Part shown: one piece after another, positions 1-7,562 of the stretch
How the letters are laid out: the number at the start of each line of letters is the position of its first letter
Numbering within the stretch: position 1 is the first letter of the stretch
Source of the DNA: Micromonospora sp. RP3T
GTDB lineage: Bacteria; Actinomycetota; Actinomycetes; Mycobacteriales; Micromonosporaceae
NCBI RefSeq assembly: GCF_003027925.1
Contig: NZ_PYPS01000043.1
Coordinates: 1 to 59,245 of the forward strand
DNA length: 59,245 nucleotides
Direction of reading: 5' to 3'
Made by a program: the position numbers and the translations under genes
Notes under the pieces: model-generated
Database searches by the model: none
What the model saw: only the letters and a program-made list of their open reading frames with translations
What the model was told of the DNA's origin: nothing

Positions 1-1386
1 GGGGTATCCGGCGGCCGGCTCACCGACGGCCCGGGCGGCCGGCCCCGCGGCGTACGCCGCCGGCGGCGGACCGGCCGGCGTCTCGCGCTCACGGGCGACC
101 GGCGGCGCGCCGGCCGGCTCGGGACGCGGGCCGAACGGGGTCACCGGCACCGGTGGACCCGCCCAGGAGGGCCGCTCGGCAGGCGGCTCGTGACCCGGGC
201 GGGACTCGGCGTCCTCGCGGGGCAGCCGGAACGGCCGGGTCGCCTCGGGACGCGGCGGCTCGGGCGCGGTCGTCGACTCGGCCCGCACCGCCTCGTACGG
301 CCGGACCGGCTCGGGCCGCGGCTCGTAACCGCCCGCCGGATCGACACGGGTCGGCTGGTAGCCGGTGGGCGGATCGACGCGGGTCGGCTCGTACGGTCGC
401 ATCGGTTCGGGCGCCCACTCGGACGCGCGGTCCGCGCGGGCGGCGCGGCGGCCGGTCGGCTCGTCGTCCCCGGTCCGTCGCTCGGCCGGCGCGTCGTCGC
501 GGGCCGAGCGGCGCCCGACCGGCTCGTCGGCGCGGGCCCACGGCGGGGCCCAGCCGTCGCCCCAACTCGGGCGGTTCCAGGACGGCCCGGACCACTCCGG
601 CTCACCCGCCGACCCCGCGCCCGGGTCGTTCGGCGCGGCGGCGTGGGGATCGGCGGCGGTCCGCTGCCCCTCTCCGGGGTGGGCGTCGCCCGGGTGGTGC
701 TCCGCCGTCGGCGGCTCGCCCCGGCCGGGAACCGTCACCGGCGGCTCGGCCGGGCCCCGGTGGGGCCAGCCCTGGTGCAGCGCCGGGGCCGGGTCGACGG
801 TCGGGGCGTGGAAGCCCGGCGGCACCTCGAAGCCGGAGGCGGCGGCGCCGACCGGCGGCACCTGGAGTGCCGGGGGCGCGGAGGCCGGACCACTCTCGGC
901 CCAGCGGGGCGACCGCCCGGCGGACGTGTCGTCCGAGGCGTGCCGGGAGCCGGTGGGGTCGGTCGGGCCGGGACGCTGCTCGACGGCGGGCGCGGGGCGG
1001 GGGGCGGGCACGGCCAGCCGGTCGCCGTCGGTCTCCCGCGGCGGCTCGCCCACGGGCGGGGCACTCACCGGCGCCTGGCGGGTCACGGGTGACTCCTCCC
1101 CGGCGTGGTGCACGCCGTTGACGTGGCGGCCGTTGACGCGCGCCGGCGGCTCCTCGGCCGGGTGGCCGGGCAGCGGGGCCGGCAGATCGCCGTGCCGGGG
1201 CGAGGACGCCGCCCACCCGCCACCGAGGTCGCCGTAGGGCCAGCCACCGGGCGCCGGGGCGCCGCGGGACCAGCCGTCCGCCGGGGGCGCCCATCCGCCG
1301 CCGGTGCGGGCCGGGTCGTCGTGCTGGCCCGTCCCGTCGCCGTGCTCTCCCGGGGTGGCGGCTCCGGGTTGCCCTGTTTCACTCAC
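1..1386 (-). CDS. Proline-rich, low-complexity protein (3' end outside the window)
   Basis: The frame starts with GTG at 1386 (first residues VSETGQPGAATPGEHG) after an AAGGAG about ten bases upstream, and stays open to the window edge, giving 462 visible codons with no stop. The visible part is disordered, built of Pro, Gly, Ala, Arg and acidic residues with repeats such as RPYEPTRVDPP and GYQPTRVDPAGGY; I see no signal peptide, membrane helix or folded domain. Any domain must lie downstream of the edge. The order proline-rich gene / TetR / DUF3107 / ferritin-like / RhlE matches M. tuberculosis Rv3207c-Rv3211. Rv3207c is a DUF3152 protein, so a C-terminal DUF3152 domain is my guess, not something visible. 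The many long frames on both strands here are GC artefacts. Confidence 0.7.
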   Translation of the reverse strand, partial: MSETGQPGAATPGEHGDGTGQHDDPARTGGGWAPPADGWSRGAPAPGGWPYGDLGGGWAASSPRHGDLPAPLPGHPAEEPPARVNGRHVNGVHHAGEESPVTRQAPVSAPPVGEPPRETDGDRLAVPAPRPAPAVEQRPGPTDPTGSRHASDDTSAGRSPRWAESGPASAPPALQVPPVGAAASGFEVPPGFHAPTVDPAPALHQGWPHRGPAEPPVTVPGRGEPPTAEHHPGDAHPGEGQRTAADPHAAAPNDPGAGSAGEPEWSGPSWNRPSWGDGWAPPWARADEPVGRRSARDDAPAERRTGDDEPTGRRAARADRASEWAPEPMRPYEPTRVDPPTGYQPTRVDPAGGYEPRPEPVRPYEAVRAESTTAPEPPRPEATRPFRLPREDAESRPGHEPPAERPSWAGPPVPVTPFGPRPEPAGAPPVARERETPAGPPPAAYAAGPAARAVGEPAAGYP

Positions 1387-1468
1387 CGCGCGCTCCTTGG
1401 TCGCCCTCGCTGAGGCTACCGTGTGGTGACAGTGGCGATAAGTTACAGCGGCGGGCCAATTCCGCGAC

Positions 1469-1492
1469 GGGTTCACGAACCCGGACCGGTTC
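1469..1492. promoter_or_regulatory. Candidate operator between divergent genes (GGTTC/GAACC half-sites)
   Basis: Three half-sites alternate in the 148-bp divergent region: GGTTC (1470-1474), GAACC (1477-1481) and GGTTC (1488-1492). The first two form the palindrome GGGTTCACGAACCC. The position directly upstream of a TetR gene makes autoregulation likely, but assignment to that protein is inference. Confidence 0.4.
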
Positions 1493-1534
1493 GGGCGATA
1501 CGTGCCGGCTCGACGCAGATACTCGGAGGTTCCC

Positions 1535-2173
1535 ATGACGGCAGTGGGGAACGGTGCACACACGGCCGGCCGGCCCACCCGCCTGCCCCGCTCGGCGCGC
1601 CGCAAGCAGCTGCTCGCCGCGGCCCAGGAGGTGTTCGTCGCACACGGCTACCACGCCGCTGCGATGGACGACATCGCCGAGCGGGCCGGCGTCTCCAAGC
1701 CCGTTCTCTACCAGCACTTTCCCGGGAAGATGGAGCTCTACCTGGCGCTACTGGACACCCACTGCGACGCCATCGTGGCGAAGGTGCACGACGCCATGCG
1801 CGGCACCAACGACAACAAGGAGCGGGTCGGCGCCGCGGTGCGGGCCTACTTCGACTTCGTCGACCACGAGAGCGAGGCGTTCCGCCTGGTCTTCGAATCC
1901 GACCTGCGCAACGACCCGGCCGTGCGGCAGCGGGTGGAGCGGGTCGAGCAGGGCTGCATCGCGGCGATCACCGACACCATCATCTCGGACACCGGGGTCA
2001 GCCGGGCACACGCCGAGCTGCTCGCGTCCGGCCTGGTCGGCGCCGCGGAGACCGCCGCGCAGTTCTGGCTGGCGGGCGGTCGGCAGGTGGCTAAGCCGGA
2101 GGCGGAAGCGCTGGTCGCGGCGCTGTCCTGGCGTGGCATCGCCAGCTTCCCGCTGCAAGGTGAGTCAGCCTGA
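1535..2173 (+). CDS. TetR/AcrR family transcriptional regulator
   Basis: This is a 212-residue TetR-family repressor, the usual length. The N-terminal helix-turn-helix covers about residues 25-65 and contains AMDDIAERAGVSKPVLYQHF, the family hallmark; the rest is the all-helical ligand and dimerisation domain. I chose ATG 1535 because GGAGG ends five bases before it; an in-frame GTG at 1502 has no such site. It lies upstream of the DUF3107 gene in the same direction. The neighbourhood corresponds to Rv3208 and its neighbours in mycobacteria. The ligand is unknown. The palindromic half-sites at 1469-1492 are its most likely operator. Confidence 0.9.
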   Translation: MTAVGNGAHTAGRPTRLPRSARRKQLLAAAQEVFVAHGYHAAAMDDIAERAGVSKPVLYQHFPGKMELYLALLDTHCDAIVAKVHDAMRGTNDNKERVGAAVRAYFDFVDHESEAFRLVFESDLRNDPAVRQRVERVEQGCIAAITDTIISDTGVSRAHAELLASGLVGAAETAAQFWLAGGRQVAKPEAEALVAALSWRGIASFPLQGESA

Positions 2174-2238
2174 CCATCGCGCCGCCCGATCGGATAGCCT
2201 TCCCACGGTGGCTTTTTCGCCCCAGTTGAGGAGGCACA

Positions 2239-2466
2239 GTGGAGGTCAAGATCGGCGTGCAGTACGCGCCGCGGGAGCTGGTCCTGGAGAGCGCGCAGTC
2301 GCCGGCCGAGATCGAGCAGATCGTGACCGACGCCTTCGCCGGGAGCGAGGGCACGCTCTCCCTGACCGACGAGAAGGGCCGACGGGTCATCGTGCCGGTC
2401 GGCAAGGTCGCCTACGTCGAGATCGCGGAGGCCTCGCCCCGCGCGGTCGGGTTCACCGTCCGCTGA
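2239..2466 (+). CDS. DUF3107 family protein (TB9.4-like)
   Basis: This 75-residue protein starts with MEVKIGVQYAPRELVLES and ends in a short beta-rich segment (VGKVAYVEIAEASPRAVGFTV), matching the small actinobacterial DUF3107 family that includes M. tuberculosis TB9.4 (Rv3208A). The start is GTG 2239 behind GAGGAGG. A TAGCCT box at 2195-2200 may be a separate -10 element, so the gene need not depend on read-through from the TetR gene 65 bp upstream. The molecular function of the family is not known; its conserved link to the TetR gene is the main clue. Confidence 0.85.
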   Translation: MEVKIGVQYAPRELVLESAQSPAEIEQIVTDAFAGSEGTLSLTDEKGRRVIVPVGKVAYVEIAEASPRAVGFTVR

Positions 2467-2508
2467 TCCGCGTCGCACCGGTCGCCGTGGCGGGGAGACC
2501 CGCCGCGG

Positions 2509-2571
2509 CGGCTCAGTTGTCCAGCCCGACGGTCAGTCGCGCGGCCTGACGGCTCAGTTGTTCAGCCCGAC
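2509..2571 (-). repeat. 22-bp direct repeat of the 3' end of the ferritin-like gene
   Basis: CGGCTCAGTTGTCCAGCCCG (start of the first copy, 2509-2530) and its second copy (2550-2571) differ at one base of 22. On the coding strand each reads as the codons for VGLNN or VGLDN plus TGA. The copy at 2550-2571 holds the real stop; the other lies downstream out of use. It looks like a local duplication of the gene terminus. Confidence 0.8.
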
Positions 2572-3195
2572 CGCCGACATCCGCGTGGCGTGCGCCTCGG
2601 TCAGCCGGCGTAGCACCCCCGGCACGTCGTCGCCGGCCCTGCCGAGCAACGCGGCGAGCGCGCCCCGGTCGGCGGCGGCGACGCGTCCCGCCTGCGAGAG
2701 CGCCTCGCCGAGCAGTCGACGCGCCCACATCGAGAGCCGGCCGGCCGTCCTCGGGTCCGCCCCGATGGCGGCCCGGATCTCGGTGGCGGCGAACTCGGCG
2801 TACCGGGAGTCGTGCAGGACGTCGAGCAGCAGCGCGCGGTCCGGCCCGGCCAGGCCGTCGGCGATCCCGCGCAGGAAGCCGTCGGTGATCGCGTCGCCCA
2901 CGTACGCCTTGGTCACCGCCTCCGCCCAGTCCCGCGGCTCGGTCGAGTCGTGGTACGCCCGCAACGCCTCGACGTAGGGGGCCATCGCCTCCTCGGGGGT
3001 CACGCCCAGCGCGGTGAGGCGGTCGGTGAGCCACCGGTAGTGCGCCATCTCGCCCGCGGCCAGCTCGCTGAGCGCGGCACGGCGGCGCAGGTCGGGGGCG
3101 AGCCGGGCGTCGGCGGCCAGCCGGTCGAAGGCGAGCAGCTCGCCGTACGCGACGAGGCCGAACAGGCCGACGGCGGCGGAATCGGGGGCGGACAC
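2554..3195 (-). CDS. Ferritin-like fold protein
   Basis: The 213-residue product is nearly all alpha-helical and fits the actinobacterial ferritin-like proteins distantly related to the diiron hydroxylase MiaE. Visible candidate metal ligands are E19 (YGELLAFD), E47 with H52 (SELAAGEMAHY), E135 (YAEFAATE) and a further Glu in the last helices, giving the usual E...ExxH pattern. Start is GTG 3195; a TAGCCT box ends six bases upstream, so the mRNA is probably leaderless. It is transcribed away from the rhlE helicase gene as Rv3210c is from Rv3211. A Crp-type palindrome lies in its promoter. The 3' end carries a 22-bp direct repeat of its last codons. Substrate and role are unknown. Confidence 0.75.
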   Translation of the reverse strand: MSAPDSAAVGLFGLVAYGELLAFDRLAADARLAPDLRRRAALSELAAGEMAHYRWLTDRLTALGVTPEEAMAPYVEALRAYHDSTEPRDWAEAVTKAYVGDAITDGFLRGIADGLAGPDRALLLDVLHDSRYAEFAATEIRAAIGADPRTAGRLSMWARRLLGEALSQAGRVAAADRGALAALLGRAGDDVPGVLRRLTEAHATRMSAVGLNN

Positions 3196-3235
3196 GAGCG
3201 CAGGCTACCGCCCGCTTGCTGTGATGGAGGTCACA
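3196..3235. promoter_or_regulatory. Crp-type palindrome and leaderless promoter of the ferritin-like gene
   Basis: TGTGATGGAGGTCACA at 3220-3235 is a perfect TGTGA-N6-TCACA, the consensus shared by E. coli CRP and mycobacterial Crp. On the minus strand TAGCCT at 3202-3207 is a good actinobacterial -10 box placed six bases before the GTG at 3195. The palindrome is centred near -32 of that inferred start, overlapping the -35 region, which would fit repression better than class II activation. It lies 243 bp upstream of the divergent rhlE start and could also act there. Confidence 0.6.
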
Positions 3236-3477
3236 GGAAGCGCCCCCGGCTGCCCGACCGACACCTGGAATCGGGACGGCTCGCAGGCCGTTCAGGTAGG
3301 ATGAAGCAGTTGCCGTGGGCACCGACCTGGCCAGCGTCGCTGATCAGCACCGGTCCCCGGCGCGCGTGCGGCCCGGTCCGGCTCGGCGAAACCGCCCCCG
3401 ACCGCGTGGCCCGCGCCAAACCGTCCGCGCCCTGAGGACATGAGGGGCGCACCACGAGAGGGCACCCCCACATCCAC

Positions 3478-5127
3478 ATGAGTGAGCAGAGCACAGGCCA
3501 GCCACTGGCCCCCACCGCTCCGGTTCCCCCGGAGGCACCCACATTCGCCGCACTCGGCGCCCGCCAGGAGACCGTCGAGGCGCTCGCCGCCGCGGGCATC
3601 ACCCGCGCCTTCGCCATCCAGGAGTACGCGCTGCCGATCGGGCTGCGCGGCGTCGACCTGATCGGGCAGGCCCCGACCGGCACCGGCAAGACGCTCGGCT
3701 TCGGCATCCCGCTGCTGGAGCGGGTCTTCGCTCCGTCCGAGGGCAGCGACGGCGTGCCCCAGGCACTCGTCGTCGTCCCCACCCGCGAGCTGGGCATCCA
3801 GGTCGCCAAGGACCTCGACGCCGCCGGTCGCACCCGGGGCGTCCGGGTGCTGCCGATCTACGGCGGCGTGGCGTACGAGCCGCAGATCGAGGCGCTGCGC
3901 AAGGGCGTCGAGATCCTGGTCGGCACGCCCGGTCGCCTGCTCGACCTGCAGAAGCAGAAGCACCTGCGGCTCGACCGGGTCCGCGCGCTCGTCCTCGACG
4001 AGGCCGACCGGATGCTCGACCTGGGCTTCCTGGACGACGTCGAGAAGATCCTGGCGATGCTGCCGGAGGACCGGCAGACCATGCTGTTCTCGGCCACCAT
4101 GCCGGATCCGATCGTGGCGCTGTCCCGGCGGTTCCTCCGCCGGCCGGTCACCATCCACGCCGGGCACACCGCCGAGACCGGCCCGTCGCCGCAGACCCAG
4201 CAGCTCGCCTACCGCACCCACTCGATGAACAAGGTCGAGATCGTGGCGCGGATCCTCCAGGCCGAGGGGCGCGGGCTCACCATGATCTTCTGCCGCACCA
4301 AGCGGGCCGCCGACCGGGTCGCCGAGGATCTCGACTTCCGCGGCTTCGCCGTGGCGGCCGTGCACGGTGACCTGGGCCAGGGCGCCCGGGAGCGGGCGCT
4401 GCGGGCGTTCCGCGCCGGCAAGATCGACACGCTCGTCGCCACCGACGTGGCGGCCCGGGGCATCGACGTCACCGGCGTCACCCACGTGATCAACTACGAC
4501 TGCCCCGAGGACCAGGACACCTACACCCACCGGATCGGCCGCACCGGCCGGGCCGGGGCGACAGGTGTCGCGGTGACGTTCGTCGACTGGGACGACATGC
4601 CCCGCTGGCGCATCATCGACAAGACGCTCGGGCTGGACATGCCCGAGCCCCCGGAGACCTACCACACGTCCCCGCACCTCTACACCGACCTGGACATCTC
4701 CCGGGACGTCAGCGACACCCTGCCGACCGCCGCGCGTACCCGCGCCGGCCTGTCGGCCGAGGTCGAGGAGGACCTGGGCGGCGGCCGGTCCCGGCGGGAC
4801 GGCCGACGCGGCGACAGCCGCGGTCGCGGCGGGGACCGCCGACGTGGGCGTGGTGGCGAGACCGGCGGCGCACCCGCCGAAGGCGGAGCGACAGCGGTCG
4901 CGACGGACGAGGGCACCCGCACCCCGCGCCGGCGGCGTCGCCGCCGGGCCGGCGAGACGGTGGCCGGCGAGCAGCCGACCGCCGTGGTCGCCACCGAGGG
5001 CGCGACGGAGCAGACCGTCACCGCCGTCACCACCGCTGACGGTGGTGACGAGGCCGCGACCAAGCCGCGTCGCCGTCGGCGTCGCCGCAGCGGCGCCGGC
5101 ACCGCCGAGTCCCCCACCACGGACTGA
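3478..5127 (+). CDS. rhlE: DEAD-box ATP-dependent RNA helicase
   Basis: A 549-residue superfamily 2 RNA helicase with the full motif set: motif I APTGTGKT (~66), Ia PTRELGIQ (~101), TPGR (~142), II DEAD (~165), III SAT (~199), IV with FCRTKR (~265), V VATDVAARGID (~320) and VI HRIGRTGRAG (~350). After about residue 430 the tail is Arg/Gly-rich and basic, with three clusters of six to eight Arg in RRRRRRR-type runs, expected to bind RNA without sequence specificity. It should unwind structured RNA in the cytoplasm (ribosome assembly, mRNA turnover). Start ATG 3478; the ribosome site is weak. Position matches Rv3211 (RhlE). A strong hairpin follows the stop. Confidence 0.95.
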   Translation: MSEQSTGQPLAPTAPVPPEAPTFAALGARQETVEALAAAGITRAFAIQEYALPIGLRGVDLIGQAPTGTGKTLGFGIPLLERVFAPSEGSDGVPQALVVVPTRELGIQVAKDLDAAGRTRGVRVLPIYGGVAYEPQIEALRKGVEILVGTPGRLLDLQKQKHLRLDRVRALVLDEADRMLDLGFLDDVEKILAMLPEDRQTMLFSATMPDPIVALSRRFLRRPVTIHAGHTAETGPSPQTQQLAYRTHSMNKVEIVARILQAEGRGLTMIFCRTKRAADRVAEDLDFRGFAVAAVHGDLGQGARERALRAFRAGKIDTLVATDVAARGIDVTGVTHVINYDCPEDQDTYTHRIGRTGRAGATGVAVTFVDWDDMPRWRIIDKTLGLDMPEPPETYHTSPHLYTDLDISRDVSDTLPTAARTRAGLSAEVEEDLGGGRSRRDGRRGDSRGRGGDRRRGRGGETGGAPAEGGATAVATDEGTRTPRRRRRRRAGETVAGEQPTAVVATEGATEQTVTAVTTADGGDEAATKPRRRRRRRSGAGTAESPTTD

Positions 5128-5146
5128 GCAGAGCACCCACACACGA

Positions 5147-5173
5147 CGGCCCTCGGACCCGCTCCGAGGGCCG
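5147..5173 (+). terminator. Terminator hairpin after rhlE
   Basis: CGGCCCTCGGA and TCCGAGGGCCG form a perfect 11-bp stem with a five-base loop (CCCGC), 20 bases after the stop codon. There is no U-tract, as is common in GC-rich actinomycetes. Confidence 0.8.
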
Positions 5174-5204
5174 CTCCCTGTCCCCACCCCGGCACTCTCC
5201 CTCG

Positions 5205-5263
5205 TCGATCATGAGGTTGGCGTCCGCCCGCCCGGCGTGTCGCGCCGACAACCTCATGATCGA
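5205..5263. repeat. Stem-loop element, diverged member of the TTGATCAAGG family
   Basis: TCGATCATGAGGTTG (5205-5219) is the exact reverse complement of CAACCTCATGATCGA (5249-5263), with a loop of 29 bases that is itself GC-rich. The outer sequence CTCGTCGATCA and the following GCGTC resemble the arm of the element at 14772-14834, so it may be a diverged copy. Confidence 0.65.
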
Positions 5264-5319
5264 CCGAGGGTAGGCAGGGGACGGCGGCCGGGGAGGCTTG
5301 CCGGACGGGAGGAGCAGGG

Positions 5320-6507
5320 ATGCCGGAAGCGTTGGACGCGGCGCTGCGGGAGGTACGGGCACTACTGCTCGACCCCGGTCTGACCCGGGCGGTCGCCGCC
5401 GGCCGGCAACGCGGACAGCGCCCCTCGGTGGTCCGCGCGGAACTGCGCCCGGTCACGCTGAAGGCCGGCGCGCGGTTGCAGATCGCCACCTCCGACGGCG
5501 CCCGACCGCACACCCGTAACGTCACCCCCGGTACGGAGGAGGCCGACACGGCCGTCGACGCGTTGCTCGCCGAGCCGTTCGGCAACTGGCACGTGGAGAC
5601 CACCGGCACCACGCTCCAGCTCCGGGTGACCAAGTCCGGCGAGGCGCAGGTGCACCGCGCCAAGGCCAGCCGACCGGTCGCCGAGCCGGACGGACACGAC
5701 CGGGCCAAGGACTGGCTGCTCGACCCGGGTGATCCGCTGTTCGCCGCGATCGGCGGCTCGGCGGCGAAGCGCCGCCAGGTCGACGCGTTCCTACGCGCGC
5801 TGGCCGCCACGCTGCCGGACGACCTCACCGGCCCGCTGCGCGTGGTGGACCTGGGCTGCGGAAACGCGTACCTGACCTTCGCCGCCCACCGCTACCTGAC
5901 CCGGCGCGGCCTGGACGTGACGTTGATCGGCGTCGACGTCCGGGAGGACCAGCGCCGCCGCAACACGGAACTGGCCGAACGGCTGGGCTGGGCCGACCGG
6001 GTCAGCTTCGTCGCCGGCACCATCGCGCAGGCCCCTGTCGAACCGGCCCCCGACCTGGTGCTGGCGCTGCACGCGTGCGACACGGCGACCGACGAGGCGT
6101 TGGCCCGGGCGGTGCACTGGGGCGCCCGCTGGGTGCTCGCCGCCCCGTGCTGCCACCACGACCTGGCCGCCCAACTCCGGGCCCGCCCCGCACCCGGGCC
6201 GGACGGACTGCTCACCCGCCAGGGCATCCTGCGCGAGCGGTTCGCCGACGTGCTCACCGACGCGCTGCGGGCCGGGCTGCTCCGGCTGCACGGCTACCGC
6301 GCCGAGGTGGTGGAGTTCGTCGACTCCCAGCACACCCCACGCAACCTGCTCATCCGGGCCCGACGGACGGCCGGCTCACCGACCGACGACCAGCGGGCCG
6401 AGTACCGCGAGCTGGTGGACCGGTGGGGCGTCACGCCCCGGCTGGAGACACTGCTCGCCACGCCGGGCCCGGACCCGGACCCGGACCCGGACCCGGACCC
6501 GGTCTAG
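5320..6507 (+). CDS. Class I SAM-dependent methyltransferase (Methyltransf_32-like)
   Basis: The 395-residue protein carries a Rossmann methyltransferase fold in its second half: motif I VVDLGCGNAYLTF near residue 175, an acidic end of beta-2 at IGVDVRE, and a conserved ALHACDTATDEAL segment followed by PCCHHDL, typical of the Methyltransf_32 family (GSTCD-like). The N-terminal ~150 residues are an extra domain of unknown role. Substrate unknown; RNA or protein is possible. Start ATG 5320 behind GGAGGAGCAGGG. The C-terminus is a (Pro-Asp)5 run encoded by a hexanucleotide repeat. Its TAG stop shares CTAG with the stop of the convergent small membrane protein gene. Confidence 0.85.
   Translation: MPEALDAALREVRALLLDPGLTRAVAAGRQRGQRPSVVRAELRPVTLKAGARLQIATSDGARPHTRNVTPGTEEADTAVDALLAEPFGNWHVETTGTTLQLRVTKSGEAQVHRAKASRPVAEPDGHDRAKDWLLDPGDPLFAAIGGSAAKRRQVDAFLRALAATLPDDLTGPLRVVDLGCGNAYLTFAAHRYLTRRGLDVTLIGVDVREDQRRRNTELAERLGWADRVSFVAGTIAQAPVEPAPDLVLALHACDTATDEALARAVHWGARWVLAAPCCHHDLAAQLRARPAPGPDGLLTRQGILRERFADVLTDALRAGLLRLHGYRAEVVEFVDSQHTPRNLLIRARRTAGSPTDDQRAEYRELVDRWGVTPRLETLLATPGPDPDPDPDPDPV
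6469..6498 (+). repeat. (CCGGAC)5 tandem repeat in the methyltransferase C-terminus
   Basis: Five perfect CCGGAC hexamers encode (Pro-Asp)5 just before the stop. In-frame unit changes would lengthen or shorten an acidic tail without disturbing the frame. Confidence 0.9.
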
Positions 6508-6938
6508 CGGCGCCGCTCGCCGCGGTTGCGGTCGCCGCGGTCCAGCGCCGACACCCGCTCGCCGGGGCCGCGGTTGGTGGCCCGGTCGCCGTCCGGCGGC
6601 GTGGTCGGGAACGGGACCACCTTCGCCTGCGGCTGGTCGGAGTTGCCGACGGCGGCGAACGCGTTCCAGGAGATGTCGACCAGCAACCGCTTCAGCTCGG
6701 CGTGCCGGGCCGCGGCGTTGCGCTGGAGCGCCATCCGCGCGCCCAGCACCACACCGACCAACGTGGTGCAGATCGCGCCGGTCGCGGCGATCAGGTGCAC
6801 GCCCTCCGCCGGGTCGCCCCGCACCGCCAGCACCAGCAGCCAGATCCAGAAACCCAGCGCGAACACGCCGGCCTTGGCCACGAAGAAGAGGCTCACCGCG
6901 CCAGGACGGTGCGGAACGGGACGGTCCGGTTCGGCCAT
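6504..6938 (-). CDS. Small membrane protein with two transmembrane helices, unknown function
   Basis: This 144-residue protein has hydrophobic segments at about residues 16-38 (LFFVAKAGVFALGFWIWLLV) and 48-68 (LIAATGAICTTLVGVVLGAR), then a soluble tail rich in Arg, Asp and Pro. I chose ATG 6938 (MAEPDRPVPH) because GAGGAG lies five bases upstream; the frame is open to an earlier in-frame start without a ribosome site. I do not recognise a family with certainty; similar two-helix proteins are common in Micromonosporaceae. It converges on the methyltransferase gene and the two TAG stops overlap in CTAG, leaving no room for a terminator between them. Confidence 0.75.
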   Translation of the reverse strand: MAEPDRPVPHRPGAVSLFFVAKAGVFALGFWIWLLVLAVRGDPAEGVHLIAATGAICTTLVGVVLGARMALQRNAAARHAELKRLLVDISWNAFAAVGNSDQPQAKVVPFPTTPPDGDRATNRGPGERVSALDRGDRNRGERRR

Positions 6939-7049
6939 GCTGCTCCTCTGAAGTCGCTGCCGGGGAGGATTCATTCAGCTTAGTTGACAGTCCGCAACTG
7001 TTCACGCTGCGTCGGTCCCGCCCACGAGACCTTCGGACCGATCAGTCAG

Positions 7050-7077
7050 TTACTTCTTCCCCCTGGCGTACTAGGCT
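7050..7077 (+). promoter_or_regulatory. Possible promoter of the XRE regulator
   Basis: TTACTT (7050-7055) and TAGGCT (7072-7077) with a 16-base spacer precede the ATG at 7126. The -10 fits TANNNT; the -35 is weak. Confidence 0.35.
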
Positions 7078-7125
7078 CGGGGCGCAGAGCCGGGTGCACC
7101 GGCGGAAGGGGACAGCCGAGGAGGG

Positions 7126-7545
7126 ATGGGCTCCGCAGAGGTTTCGCCGCAGATGGCCTTCGCACGGTTCGTGCGACGGGCCATCGACGATGCCCGCGAG
7201 GAGCGCGGCTGGACGGTGACCGACCTCGCCACCCACACCGGCGTCGGCCGCTCCACGGTGTTCCGCTGGCTGGCCGGCGACTGGCAGGACTACCCCGAGC
7301 TCGCCAAGGTGCGCGGCTTCTGCGCCGCCCTCGATCTGCCGGTGGCCGCCGCGTTCCGGGCCCTGGGCCTGCCCGACGCCGGGGCGGTGCCCCGTCGACG
7401 CGCCGCCGAGGACGGTCCGGTCGAGGCGGACGTACGGGTCATCCTGGAACGGCTGGCCGACCCGAACGTCCCCGCCGAGGAGAAGCACCACATCCGCGAC
7501 CTGCTGCGCTACCTGGCCCGCCGACCGGTCCGCCGCGCCGGCTGA
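7126..7545 (+). CDS. XRE-type helix-turn-helix regulator
   Basis: The 139-residue protein has an XRE-type HTH at about residues 14-75: the helix pair reads WTVTDLATHTGVGRSTVFRW, with GVGRS/T the turn and recognition helix. The C-terminal part (VILERLADPNVPAEEKHHIR) is a short helical region typical of similar actinobacterial regulators. Start ATG 7126 follows GAGGAGGG. It is divergent from the small membrane protein gene upstream and convergent with the His-rich membrane protein gene downstream. I see no palindrome clear enough to name its operator. Confidence 0.85.
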   Translation: MGSAEVSPQMAFARFVRRAIDDAREERGWTVTDLATHTGVGRSTVFRWLAGDWQDYPELAKVRGFCAALDLPVAAAFRALGLPDAGAVPRRRAAEDGPVEADVRVILERLADPNVPAEEKHHIRDLLRYLARRPVRRAG

Positions 7546-7562
7546 GCGTACGGGCCGGCCGG

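Noticed and set aside
89..1294. Several long frames on both strands opposite the proline-rich gene
   Set aside because: They start at random positions, have Arg/Pro/Gly-only composition and no ribosome sites; only the GTG 1386 frame shows regular GC3 bias and a clear start.
3292..5187. 631-codon minus-strand frame across rhlE
   Set aside because: It is the mirror of a fully convincing DEAD-box gene with all motifs; low-complexity composition.
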